Source of the DNA: Neolentinus lepideus HHB14362 ss-1
Lineage: Eukaryota > Basidiomycota > Agaricomycetes > Gloeophyllales > Gloeophyllaceae
Reading direction: 5' to 3'
Assembly (NCBI GenBank): GCA_001632425.1
Contig: KV425557.1
Span: 124,001 to 188,000 of the forward strand
Length of the DNA: 64,000 nt
Shown: piece after piece, positions 1-10,336 of the stretch
Layout: each line of letters opens with the position of its first letter
Numbering within the stretch: the first letter of the stretch is position 1
Position numbers and translations under genes: made by a program
Notes under the pieces: generated by a model
Seen by the model: only the letters and a program-made list of their open reading frames with translations
Database searches by the model: none
Told to the model about the DNA's origin: nothing

Positions 1-70
1 ATTATTAATGGACTTTGAATGGTGACTTAAACGTAACGTCTTGACTGTGCTGCGCAAGACTGCCTCTTAG

Positions 71-482
71 ATCCTATTCATGCAAACGCGGAACCGAAGA
101 TCCCACCGCACCATGATTGCCAGCGATATGGATCCCAAGCTGACTGAGTACGGCTTGATGCTGGCGGAGTACACGAACACACCCGTTCAAGGTCCGTTAT
201 CAGTCTTCGTTGATAATAGAATCCGGTGACCATTTGTGGTGTATACTCTCCGTAGGGAGAGATATGTTCCCAGGTGCTGGCTCAGATCACATGCACTGGG
301 GCGCCACTGGGTATCCAGCTGCATGCGCCACGAAAGTGTATACGAAGACGCTAGGAGACCCGTATATGCACACCGCAAACGATAAGATCGACCTACCTAA
401 TGGCGAGTTTGGCATCGAGCATACCAGAGACCTCTCGAGGCTTGCTGTGGCGTTCGCCGTCGAGCTAGGCGGGTGGGCATGA
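71..482 (+). CDS. M28-family zinc aminopeptidase, C-terminal part only (5' end outside the window or lost)
   Basis: Two exons can be read: about 71-191 and 256-482, joined by a GT-AG intron (192-255). The last exon carries the C-terminal signature of M28 (leucyl/Aeromonas-type) aminopeptidases. It has GSDHMHW, where the His corresponds to a zinc ligand of the family, then GYPAA, then DPYMHTANDKID, then a terminal helix ending LAVAFAVELGGW. These enzymes remove N-terminal residues from peptides and in fungi are often secreted or vacuolar. The catalytic Asp/Glu half of the domain is not visible. An in-frame stop at 68-70 lies directly before residue 71, so either an intron ends there (CTTAG at 66-70) or the gene is a truncated remnant. 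The upstream 70 bases show no family match. Sure of the family for the last exon; unsure whether the gene is intact. Confidence 0.7.
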
Positions 483-679
483 GGCCCAGGAGCACTAATG
501 TACACCCGACAGAGACACCGAGATTTATATAACAGCGACGGTTACGGATATTTGTCGTAATTTGATGGCCAGCACTCTGACGCTCGAATATGGAGTGGCG
601 GTCTGCAGCTGACAGGACCCTCAAACGTTGTGCGATAGTTTGTCCTAGGTGCGTCACCATTTGATCATGACAGAGGCAC

Positions 680-945
680 GAACTTTCCAAGATCCCGCAG
701 AGGGGCGAACGAGATGATGTGGACATCGACAAGGTTCTTTCGCCCTCCATCTTGTGCTTCCCGAGGCGATATGTATGAGCCGGATTGTCTATGCCGAGTT
801 CCTGCCATTGGATCTACAGCAATCGTGTTTACGACACTGCGGTCATCTTCGAAGATCCTGCGGAGCGACGAACTGGATGATGTGGACATCGACGAGATCC
901 ATTCACCCTCTATCTTGTACTTTCCGAGGTGACATGACCCCACAT
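680..945. repeat. Imperfect direct tandem duplication, period about 163 bp
   Basis: The stretch from about 680 to 780 is repeated from about 843 to 945. Both copies contain the same 18-mer starting at 713 and 876 (GATGATGTGGACATCGAC), preceded by a shared AAGATCC(C/T)GC(A/G)G motif and followed by CCCTC.ATCTTGT.CTT.CCGAGG. No convincing protein is encoded. The surrounding interval from 483 to 1642 has no recognisable gene. Confidence 0.8.
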
Positions 946-1283
946 CGCCGACCTCATTCTTGACAGCGTGAGTACAACCATTCGATAAAACCTTGGAGGC
1001 CTTGACTTAAACTCCGTAACCATTTCCAAGACATCGCATCCTACGAGAAGGTGCAAGTTGGTATGTCTATGTTATGCTTGGAGATGGCACTGTGGGGCTG
1101 GACATGTTGCGGGCACCGGCATCATAGGTAGGGCTATATATGATCAGTTGATATTGTACTTCTGTAGGTGTGATAATATAATTGTATTATTACTATTTAA
1201 AATGCGTGACAAGTTGAGTGTATAGATGACTAGCTATGAGTGCCAGGGGCAGTCCCGAAGAGGTACCTATACCACTCAATAGA

Positions 1284-1443
1284 AGTGCCTCGGACACTCC
1301 AGCACAATAGGAAAAATGTCCCACTCAGTGCCTTAGGCACTTGAGAAAGCAGTGCCCAATGCACTTCCAACAAGTGTCCCAGGACGAGACATAACACTCA
1401 TTGTTAGTGCCTTGGGCACTTGCTGAGAAGTGGCTTTGGCACT
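1284..1443. repeat. Cluster of five 15-nt interrupted palindromes (AGTGCC-N3-GGCACT type)
   Basis: Five short inverted repeats lie in 160 bp: 1284-1298, 1327-1341 (AGTGCCTTAGGCACT), 1351-1365, 1406-1420 (AGTGCCTTGGGCACT) and 1429-1443. Two are perfect 6-bp-arm palindromes; the other three are close variants. They sit 200-360 bp past the stop of permease A, between it and the M28 gene. They could be a binding-site array, hairpins in a 3' transcript, or a local expansion; the sequence does not decide. Confidence 0.75.
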
Positions 1444-1642
1444 CTGCACAAGTGGGTCTACTTCCCGCAGTGGATTGCATTGTTAGATCCTCCTTCTCGT
1501 GGTCACCCCGGGCCTATTCACACCAGGACGTTGAAGGGCGACCTTAGTCACTCTGGTCCGGCATCAAATCTGTAGTTATAGTAAGGACACGGCAAATATA
1601 TTTTCTTAAGCTGACCATCACATTTCTATGCCAAATCACTAC

Positions 1643-3971
1643 TCAAGCGGATACAACGGCGACTTGGTCAGTCCTCTTCTCCATTGAATACTCCTTCTCG
1701 TCCTCCTGCGGCTCCCCGTCAATCTTTTCATAGTCAATGTCGATATTGCGAATTGGCCCTTGGAACCAGTGCACGCCACCGTATCGAGGGAAGTAGTAGT
1801 AGGCTAGACACAGGAACAACGTACCCCCGAGGACGACGATGCTATAGTTCATACTCTGCACGGGCGGGTTCGGATCTGTGGGGAACATGAATATGACAAA
1901 GCAGAATGCCATCCAGAGAACAGATATGAAAGCCACTGGACGGCCCTAATTCACGAGCAGTTAGCACGATCTTCATCGACCCCAGCACTTTGCCAGGAAT
2001 GCCTGGAGCGGACACCTACCCATCGTCCAAGGGAAAATGGACCTGGCTTGAATTTATTTCGGAACACGAACCTCGCAGCTATAGGAATGGCGATTGCAAT
2101 ATACTGCGCAGCCACTCCCAGAGTAAAAACCGCTCCTATAGCAGCTGATCCGGTAAAGGCCAGTAACCCCAACAAGAGGGATCCAATTGTCGTAAACCAG
2201 ACACAGTTGACAGGGGTGAGAGTGTAGCTGTTGATACGATACAAGTAGCGGGAGAAAGGCACGGCCCCGTCGCGGGAGAAGGCGAATAATTGCCGGGATG
2301 CGACTGTGACCTATTCGAACAGGAAGGGCGGTGAAGAATCATAAAATCTTGCTGAAAATACTACCTACCACGCTTACTGCGGTCATGAACCTGACAGACA
2401 GGCTGAACACAGCGCGTACGAGGCACATGCAATACAACTCACTGGAAGACGATGACAATGGCCCAAATTGCAAGGGTTCCCTTCTGGCCAAAACTGTTGT
2501 AGAATATCTGATGGGCAGAGTATCAGGATGCGTGGTTAGGACAGCTGTGATATTGCAACTGACCGCTGCTAAGGGCTGGCCGATGGGACTCGAAAGGATG
2601 CTTTCCATATCAGTACCCATGCAGAACGCTATCGCAATGAGCACGCCTGCATGCCGTGAGGGGTCAAATACGTATGTTGCAAGGTGGACAGAAAAATACA
2701 TACCCCACCCAAGGGCTCCCGATATCATGTTCGCTGAGATGATAGCCCATGGCAATGCTACACTTGCATTTGATGCTTCTTCACTAATATGTACGACGCA
2801 GTCGAAACAACCTGATAAAGTCAGCATCCGACATGGGTACATGACGTTGATGCATATATTTACTGATTGTCCAAAGAGGCGCTAGGAAGCTGAGCGTGAA
2901 TGCAAATCCAGCGGGCCAAGTGGTCACTACGGCCAACTGGATCAGTATCATGCAAAACATGGTGATGTGTACACTGACGATTTCGGAATGTGCCAAAGGT
3001 ATACTGAGCGTTATTCATGAATTCCTTCGGAGTAGCAGAGGGCAGAGCGATGATTATCCCCAGTATCAATCTGCAGCCATCGTGAATATCACCATTGACG
3101 GCTGGGATGTTTTTGATGGGACTCCATACAATATATTGGTGGCAATATAGGGCTTTTGGAGCCGAGCGATTACTCGAGTAGCAGAACTGCATAAAATGGC
3201 TTGTACAAATAATAGAACAACGTAGCAACCACTGGAACTTGTCAGAATATGATAAGAGTTTCGACTACCCGTACACGTACAATATTTGCGCAGTGGTCGG
3301 CGTGAAAGTCATGTTCGAGCCCATACTGGCTGCAGCCATTATTTGAACAGCAGCCCCCCAACTCGTCGAAGCTATGCCGGCAATGCTGCTGATAGTATTT
3401 GAATCTGCCAGGGTCTCGTGAATACCACTCGACAAAAAATGAAGGTCTCCAGGCCACTTACAACCAACTGGAATAAAGGGCTTAGTATCACGAAGGCTCG
3501 CCATCTGCGTTACTCACCAATCCAGCACAAGAGCCTGCGCCATCGCGGCGAAGAGTAAGAGAACGTCCAATAATATAGTCCGCCCGCGGTGGGGGCGGCA
3601 GAACTCAATTCGGCCATCGCCAGGGACATGGCGAAGAGAAAGACGAGGCATATCGCCCACTATGGTGCCGATGGTCAATATTGTCGAGCCCCGAAATATC
3701 TGAAAACATACACCCCATATCATCGCGAAAGATCCTCCATAGGGCAAAGTGTAAACCAGAGTTGAGCTATGCTAGAATATAAGTAATACAGGTCACCGAC
3801 AGGGCAGTGAGGGTCGTACGCTATAGAAGACACGACGCCGATAAAACTAAATCCAGCACCGAACAACTCTACAGGAGTGAACTCCCGCTTGAACTCCTGC
3901 TTGTACCCCAGGCTCTGCAGAACCGCGTCTTCGTCTGCATCGTTGGCTGCACGTCGTTCGGGTAGACCCAT
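1643..3971 (-). CDS. Amino-acid permease of the APC superfamily (GABA/UGA4-like), paralogue A
   Basis: This is a twelve-helix amino-acid/polyamine/choline-type transporter expected in the plasma or vacuolar membrane. The start is ATG at 3971 (MGLPERRAAND), followed by the family N-terminus LGYKQEFKREFTPVELFG and SSIA. Later exons give YGGSFAMIWG, WAICLVF, AELSSAAPTAGGLYYWTF, AASMGSNMTFTPTTAQI, ATRVIARLQKPYIATN, LILGIIIALPSATPKEF, HISEEASNASVALPWAII, CMGTDMESILSSPIGQPLAA, FNSFGQ-type YNSFGQKGTLAIWAI and SRYLYRINSYTLTPVN. The last exon reads YYYFPRYGGVHWFQGP and ends at 1643. About 13 exons are needed, all with plausible GT-AG sites and an open frame, so it looks intact. A 6-nt microexon lies at 3462-3467. 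Substrate cannot be told from sequence. It is clearly diverged from paralogues B, C and D. Confidence 0.9.
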
Positions 3972-4587
3972 TCTGTTGGTTGGGGCTGCAATAATCCACC
4001 TGGAGCGAAGCAAAAAGCAACTCGAGCGGCCTTGCAGGGTTAGTCTGTCTTTTATACCTGTGAACAGTGATGGCAAACTGTATCAGTATCCGACCCTTGT
4101 CACAGATAACGTTTTCGCTCCAGGAATAGTATGCGATCAACCATGAGGAGAATCTTATGGGTGCAGAGGAATCCCCGGAGTCATTGGCTGTGATAAACCC
4201 CCCTGGCAAGAAGTTCACTGCGACAAGATGGATAACGGGTATTGTTCTGATCAGCGAATCCCAGCGATGTACCACAATAGTATCAGATGCTTCACTGTGC
4301 AGTGTGATATACTGACAAAGTCACCGGTTCTTGACATTGTGCATGATGCAAAGAAGCCCCGCGCTCAAAGTCGGTACCTTTGTTTCCTTGCGGAGATCTC
4401 TAAGCCGCCGGTGTGAGAGGGGCGAAATTCCTTGAGAAAGGGAGATACGTCGCCGCAGCAAGAGCGCTTGAGCGTTAACGTTCATGTCAAAACAGAGTAT
4501 AGCGGCTTCAAGTTGTTGCGGCCCGGTACTTATGACATCATTCACACTGTCCACTGCTCTTTCAACACCATCTACCAGTAGTTGACC
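3972..4587. other. Divergent intergenic region between permease A and the IF1 gene
   Basis: It holds the 5' flanks of two genes transcribed away from each other. Open frames here have no recognisable domain and lie in the shadow of the permease first exon. I see no RNA gene or repeat. Confidence 0.5.
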
Positions 4588-4921
4588 ATGTCCACCGCAC
4601 AAGTGAGCCTACAATCCTCGACTTACTTCCCAAGTGCACGACTGACCCGATCTTCAAAGGACGGAGCTTGGAAGTCCAAGGAACAAGGAGAGGAAGCTCG
4701 CTACATCAACGAGAAGGTACGTCTTCGCTCCAGCTATTAATGCACCTTCGACTCACACACACAACTGCTCATAGGAGAGATCCCAACTCGAAGCGATCCG
4801 CAGCGAGCTCCAACAGAGTCAAGAGAGCGGCAAGGCAAAGCAGGAGCACGACTTTGAAGGTGGATTCGGTGGTCAAGAAGATCTCGAGGACCGCTACGCT
4901 ACAACAAGTGGAGAGCACTAA
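4588..4921 (+). CDS. INH1: Mitochondrial F1F0-ATP synthase inhibitor protein (IF1 family)
   Basis: Two exons, 4588-4716 and 4775-4921, joined by a 58-nt GT-AG intron, encode 91 residues. The core from about residue 28, DGAWKSKEQGEEARYINEKE then RSQLEAIRSELQQ, lines up with the IF1 inhibitory segment (GGAFGKREQAEEERYF...EQL in mammals). IF1 inserts this helix into the F1 alpha/beta interface and blocks ATP hydrolysis when the matrix becomes acid. The first 25 residues are Ser/Thr/Arg-rich without acids, compatible with a mitochondrial presequence. The C-terminal third is not the usual long basic coiled coil: it is Gly/Glu/Asp-rich (FEGGFGGQEDLEDRYATTSGEH). The gene is too small and too split to stand out as an open frame. 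The family call rests on one motif and on overall size. Confidence 0.75.
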
Positions 4922-5325
4922 CCCAAGAAATCATGTAAGTTATCGGATGCACCAATGCTGCCTTCTGCACGTAGTCCAAGTCCCTGTAATAAGCAGCCAA
5001 GGTCCATGTTGTACGCTAAGACGTTAACGATGCTCTGCTCTACTGCAGCCACTATAATGAATGAAACATAAAAGGGACGACAAAAACAATGCAAGGATGA
5101 ACGCTAGTAATGACAGTTTGTAGATCGGTAAAAGGGTGTGGATGTAGGAGCGGGCATAGTACAGATGAAACGAGACAGGAGGAATAGACGAGGTCCATAA
5201 TAGCTGCCACAAGCAGGGTCCGAGTCCATAGAGTAGATGAATAGAGTCACAGAAACACAGACCGTCATTACCCCGCCCACCATAATCACCGACACGAAAG
5301 GTGCCAGACATCAAAAACCTTGCGT
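4922..5325. other. Convergent 3' intergenic region
   Basis: It lies between the stops of the IF1 gene and the exo-glucanase gene. Frames here are shadows without domain content; nothing else is supported. Confidence 0.5.
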
Positions 5326-8189
5326 TTATGACGGAGGAGCCGTGATCAAAGGCTCAGGAACAGGCGCCCTCTTAGCAGCACCAGAGCAAAGCGGCGACGG
5401 AGGAGCAGCGCTCGGGCCAACCCACGGATCCAGGTAGCTGCACGTCGAGATCGCCACATACATACTCGCCGTATCCGCCGAATTCGCCCACCCATTCCCC
5501 GCACTAATCGTCGCCGTCCCACTCGCACTAAACGTCCCCGCAGTCAACGTCGGCACGCTCCCAGTCTGCGTGTACGACGGCAGCGCCGTCACCGCCCCCG
5601 CATTACTAATCGACGTCGGCGGCCACGCCAAACTCGCCGACACACTTGCAGGAATACTCCCCGCCCCCGCCCCGCCCGTCTGCGACGGCTGCAGCGGCGG
5701 GCTCCACGGCGCCGTATTCCCGCACGTCCCATCCGCACTCCGCGGGTCCTTCGGCATCCACCCATTCTGCAGCCCCAGCTGATAACTCCACGCCGGGCTC
5801 TCCACCTTGCCCGTCACCGTCGAGTTCCCGATCTTCCACGTCCAGAAGAACCAGTTCTGCAGCGCGTCCATGCTCGCGAGCGCAAACTGCAGCGTCGCCT
5901 GCTTCATCGTGTCGTCCCACGCGGGCCAGTCCGTCCACGGGTCGCAGCTCCCCTGCGACGGCCAGGTGCCCGTGTACGTCCCGTCGTACCGCGCACCCAG
6001 GTTCACGCCGTTCACCCACTTGCCGCAGTCGGTGACGGCGTTGCTGAATTCACCGGCGGCGGTCATACCAAAGGCAGTCATACTCTGGTTGAATGAAGAT
6101 GCCCAAGTCGTGCAGGGCGTCTTGGCGTAGGTGGACATGGCGGCATCCGACTGACCGCCGAAACAGATGTACGGGTGGGAGTCGAGGGCGATTCGATCGG
6201 CACCAGGGAGAAACCCAGCCCACTGGTCACGGGGCAAGAAGCCATCGTGGTACGAGATGAACGGACCGTTGCCCTCGCCCGTTCCGCTGGCCTCGCGTAC
6301 GATATTGTACGACTGAAGATAGCTACCACTACCAGTCAGCACAGGCCTCCTCATCGTCAGAGCGAAAAAGCACACTCACTACCTGCTGAGGTTCTCCAAC
6401 CCCATCACACTCTCCTGCGGCTCATTCGTAATCCCAAACATAACCACAACATCCTTATACTCCTCCTGACTAATAAACTCCGCCAGCACCCGAATATAAT
6501 CCAAGCTCCTCTGCGCATTCGCATACCCCATCGCGCCGTTGAGCACGTTCACGTCGCCCAGCTTGCCCGAGTGGTTCCACCCATTCTGCGAGCCCGGCAG
6601 CGCGTGCAGGTCGAGGTTGATCCGCAGCCCGTACTTGCGCGCCCACTTGATCGCCTTGAGGAAGTACGTCCACGACGTCTTGGCGAGGAACGGCTCGTCG
6701 CCGCGCGTCTCGATCGCCCAGTAGGGCAGCGGGATGCGCACAAAGTTGAGCCCTGCGCCTGCGATCTCGGCAAAGTCCTGCTCCGTCTTGAGATCGTGCG
6801 TTTAGGATCAGTACGATAGCTCCGGGGTGCAGAGGACATGCGACGTACGATGAACGTCTTGTAGTGTTGCTCTAGCTGTTGCAGACCTCCGTTGGCCGTG
6901 TCAGCGGCCATGTTCGTGCTGAGCGTCCATTCGTCGACGGCCGGTGTGCTTGCATTGATGTACTTTTCGTAGAGAGCAGGGGCACTATGAATGCACACAC
7001 AATGATAGTGAGTAAAATTATCGACACTATAAATAGGCTGCGAGGCACGTACATGAACTGTATGAAGCATGCAGAGATCAGTTAGTGACATTCAGCTCTA
7101 TTCATGGTACGGATAGGTAGGGGTGAGAAGAAAGAACACGCACAGGCTCGGTATTTAACCATCCTCCAAGATTAACGCTAGATTCGTTTCCTTCTATCAG
7201 CGTCCCTACACCGGCTGCATAACCACTCACCCTCGTATCCGGTCGACGCCCCAGTTGAACGTTTCATTAAGTGCAGGTGACCACGACTGCGCCCTAGCGC
7301 CGTTGTTGAATGGATCATTTTCGTCCCAATACCAGTAACCGCCAAAGGAGTTCGAGTAGGTGAACGTCGATCCGTCATCCATCGTCACCTTACTGCCATC
7401 ACCACCAGTCACAGCCAGTTTGCTCTGGGTGCCGCCCGAGCCACTGGTGGGCGTCGGGTTAGCAGTGCTGCTGCCGTCCGATTTGGTCGAGTCGTTACTC
7501 GTCGACTTTCGGACGACGGTGAAGTAAACGGCGACAACGACGGCGATGATGACGACGATGAGGCCCACGAGGACACTGAGGATGATGATCCGCCGCCGCG
7601 AGCCGGACCGGGGGGCGGCGTAGAGTGCGTGCTTTTCTGCGAGGTAATTTGGCGTGGCGGGGGTGTTCAGCTGGGTCATGGCGACATCGTTCTCTGAGCC
7701 GGGGTCGTCGCGGTAGCCGTAGAACTGGCTGGGCTCGCGCGTGCTGGGGACGGGGGTGCCGGAGTCGCGTGTGCCGTCGGGGTTGAGGGCGAAGACGGAG
7801 GAGTCGTTGTCATAGGCGCCTGAGCCGGAGTAGGAAGGCCCGGTGTTGTGCGAGGAGGCCCAGGAGAGGCGAGGGTTGGCGCCGCCTTCGTCGGCGAGGG
7901 CTGCACCCATGAAGCGGGGACGCGAAACGGCGGGCGAGGGGGGCGAGGGCGGCTCAGCTGGGAGGTCGGCGTTGGTTGTTTCGGGTGTGTGGTAAGAGAG
8001 GGAGCGGGCTTGGGAGAAACGAGGGTCTTGGTCATAGTGGATGTCTAGTGGATGGTCTGGGACATTAGGGAGGGGGTCGTACGCGACGTTTTGGCCGGGC
8101 CCTGTATTGCGAGAGGCCATGCTCGCTTGGTTGTCTGCAGGGGAAGTTACGGTAACTGTCGGGGGAGGAGGAGGCGTATCCTGCGACAT
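5326..8189 (-). CDS. Membrane-anchored glucan exo-1,3-beta-glucosidase, GH5 (exoglucanase D type)
   Basis: The protein is about 850 residues. ATG at 8189 starts MSQDTPPPPPTVTV. A proline/serine-rich N-terminal region of about 200 residues, without a signal peptide, leads to SRRRIIILSVLVGLIVVIIA, a single signal-anchor helix (type II topology). A Ser/Thr/Asn-rich linker follows, then the GH5 catalytic domain: WGVDRIRG, VNLGGWLNTEP, LNFVRIPLPYWAIE, LDLHALPGSQNGWNHSG. ITNEPQ carries the acid/base Glu and AAGEFSNAVTDCGKWVNG the nucleophile Glu. The tail after residue about 700 is Ala/Ser/Pro-rich. The enzyme trims terminal glucose from cell-wall beta-1,3-glucan outside the membrane. Introns lie near 7230, 7100, 6990, 6790 and 6370. 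It is divergent from permease B across a 2.1-kb gap. Confidence 0.9.
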
Positions 8190-8937
8190 GGCGTAGGTCA
8201 GCGGGGGACGCGCAGGCGAGGTAATGGCAGAATATAAGTGACAAAACATACCTGGGACTGTCCGGTAGAGGGCTGGTGAATGGAACGGAAAGCTAGACAG
8301 GAGGAGGATGGATGGACAAGTTCGAGTGAAGAGCGCCTTTCATTAGCGGCATTTGGGCACGGCCACCCCCTATTCGGCTGGTCTCTATTTTACGGCTGTC
8401 TTCTGCCGCTTACCCACTCCGCTCTAGCTATTTGGCGCAATCCACAAAACACGAACATTAATATTCCTGCACAAGGATGGCCATCCTGTCGCCGTCTGAG
8501 AGTGCATCATTTGACCAGACAGGCTGGCCGACTGCCATTGGAACATCTCATCTCGGTTTCCGCCGGTCTGCCATGCCCGGCTACTAGTCTTACAAGTAGT
8601 TCAGCCCTCTATATGATCCCGGTCTATGCCCTTTTAACCCTAGCCTGCAATGGCTCAGCCGCCCTTGAAAGGACCCATTCTGCCATACAAGCTTCGTTTG
8701 TGGCAGCGATGGTCTTGAGCGCGCACCTTCCCTGTCATCGTCCGCAACGCCCAGCGTGCCAATTTGATCGATGCGTGACGATCACTGCATGGGCGCTACC
8801 ACCCGCCCGATCATTGTTGTCTGATACTGCGACTGACATTACGGACACATGACAACCAACATTGACCTGACTTTCCTCGGCCCATGTGTACGTACCCTGC
8901 ACCATTACTCGGATACTGACACGGACTCTACCCAGCT

Positions 8938-9008
8938 AATCAGAGCCGTTATATCAATTGAGGTCCAGTTCCAGGTACTGGACTTCAATCGATATAAAGG
9001 CCCTGATT
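8938..9008. repeat. Long palindrome (hairpin) with 31-bp arms and 9-nt loop
   Basis: Arm 8938-8968 and arm 8978-9008 are reverse complements with about 4 mismatches in 31. The inner 20 bp match at 18 of 20 (left TTATATCAATTGAGGTCCAG). The loop is TTCCAGGTA. No coding frame overlaps it. It could be a tiny foldback element, a cruciform-forming promoter element or a transcript hairpin. Confidence 0.85.
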
Positions 9009-9948
9009 GACTCCAGTTACGCTAGTGTTCATACACAAGCCAGGATTGGAAGAAATTCATCATTCACTCTTTGACGGGATACAGTCTGAGGTTCACGTAT
9101 ATGCAAATGACACTTGCATGATATAGAAATGTCCACACAAGCGCCGCCTGTCTTTCACCCGTCGTCCTCTGAGATGTCCGGTAAGACTCGTTCTGGACAG
9201 GCCGCATCTTCCCCCGCCCCGATGTCCCAGGCACCTCCGATCTCATAGGACTGTACCACAGCCAATTCAGCCGGACGCGAGGTGCGTGTTATCCAGCTCT
9301 GATCCGAGTACAACGGTCGCTTTCCCCCCGCTGTGATGTCCCCCCCCCCAGAGGCTTAGCGCGTCGATCAGCTGTGCCCGTGTGGGCGCTTGTGGCGAGA
9401 GGCCTCACTATGTTAGTCCGATGAAGGCACATCCGCAGATCACGCAACGGTATAGATTGGCACTCGAGATGTTCAGGTCCCCGCCGTCTAAGCTCGCCCT
9501 CGAAAGTACCAAGGGTGCTTGTAGCAAGGGTGATGTTCCTCCCTGCAATGCAGCTTACTAGAGCGTCTGGTTCCTCTTCGCCTAGCAAGCAAGTTTACTA
9601 CCGTCTGCTGGGAGACACGACTGCGGAACTGCTCCTCAACTCACAACTGTGCAATGATCTCCCGGTCCACCTCGTACGCTTAACACAGTCCCGCATGGGA
9701 TAGTGGCGCTGACGCTATTTATAGCCGCGGTCAGTGGACTTCATACCTGCCCCTCAATTCGTACGCCGGCCTTATCTTTGTAGCCCAGCTATGAACATTA
9801 CGATGTCAAGGCACACCACATATTATTATTGTTTTCGATAAGAGACTTACATTCGGTCACGCGACTACCGTGTGGGGAGGACGGTGAGTCCCTTCTCTGA
9901 TTATCATGTTATCTTCGCTGGTGACGATACGCTTCTCAGGTAACTTCG

Positions 9949-9964
9949 GAGGCAAATTTGCCTC
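9949..9964. repeat. 16-bp perfect palindrome GAGGCAAATTTGCCTC
   Basis: Self-complementary 16-mer about 370 bp upstream of the permease B start. It could be a dimeric regulator site. No regulator can be named. Confidence 0.6.
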
Positions 9965-10336
9965 TCCTCGTCTTCTAGAAGCGGACCTGCTGTGTACAGC
10001 GTGGGGCAGACACCATGATTGAGCAACTCACCGCTGTCTACTCCACTGCCAGAGTTGCACTAGGTATGTACGCCTGCTGGCCTTCCATGAAGACGGTCAT
10101 CGAGCCACCCCGCCGGGCTCGGACCGCAGGAAGAGAAGCGCGCCGTTAGAGTTCTGACGTCCAGAATGCTATCCTTGCAATCAGTGCGATTACGTCCTGG
10201 CGCACCCGCGGATTTTGGGTGCTTTTCCTATCGCTTCCCAGGAGGGTGGAGAGCATGAGCTTTCGGTGTATCGCATATCTAGAACAGAGAGTGTGGACTC
10301 CTCGGGTCACCTCGTCGCTTAGTCTGACCTGCTTCC

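Larger units (their letters stand above)
8190..10336. other. 2.1-kb intergenic region between exo-glucanase and permease B
   Basis: The longest open frame here (8280-8852, plus strand) has no recognisable domain and a composition unlike the neighbouring genes, so I do not call it. The region holds a 31-bp-arm palindrome (8938-9008) and a 16-bp perfect palindrome (9949-9964), listed separately. It is presumably the promoter region of both flanking, divergently transcribed genes. Confidence 0.5.

Noticed and set aside
5646..6035. Long overlapping frames on both strands across 5.3-6.4 kb and 38.5-39.2 kb
   Set aside because: They are shadows of the exo-glucanase and Zn2Cys6 genes, caused by strong G/C third-position bias.
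8280..8852. 190-codon frame on the plus strand
   Set aside because: No domain, rich in residues encoded by chance GC-rich codons, and no splice or start context; treated as non-coding.
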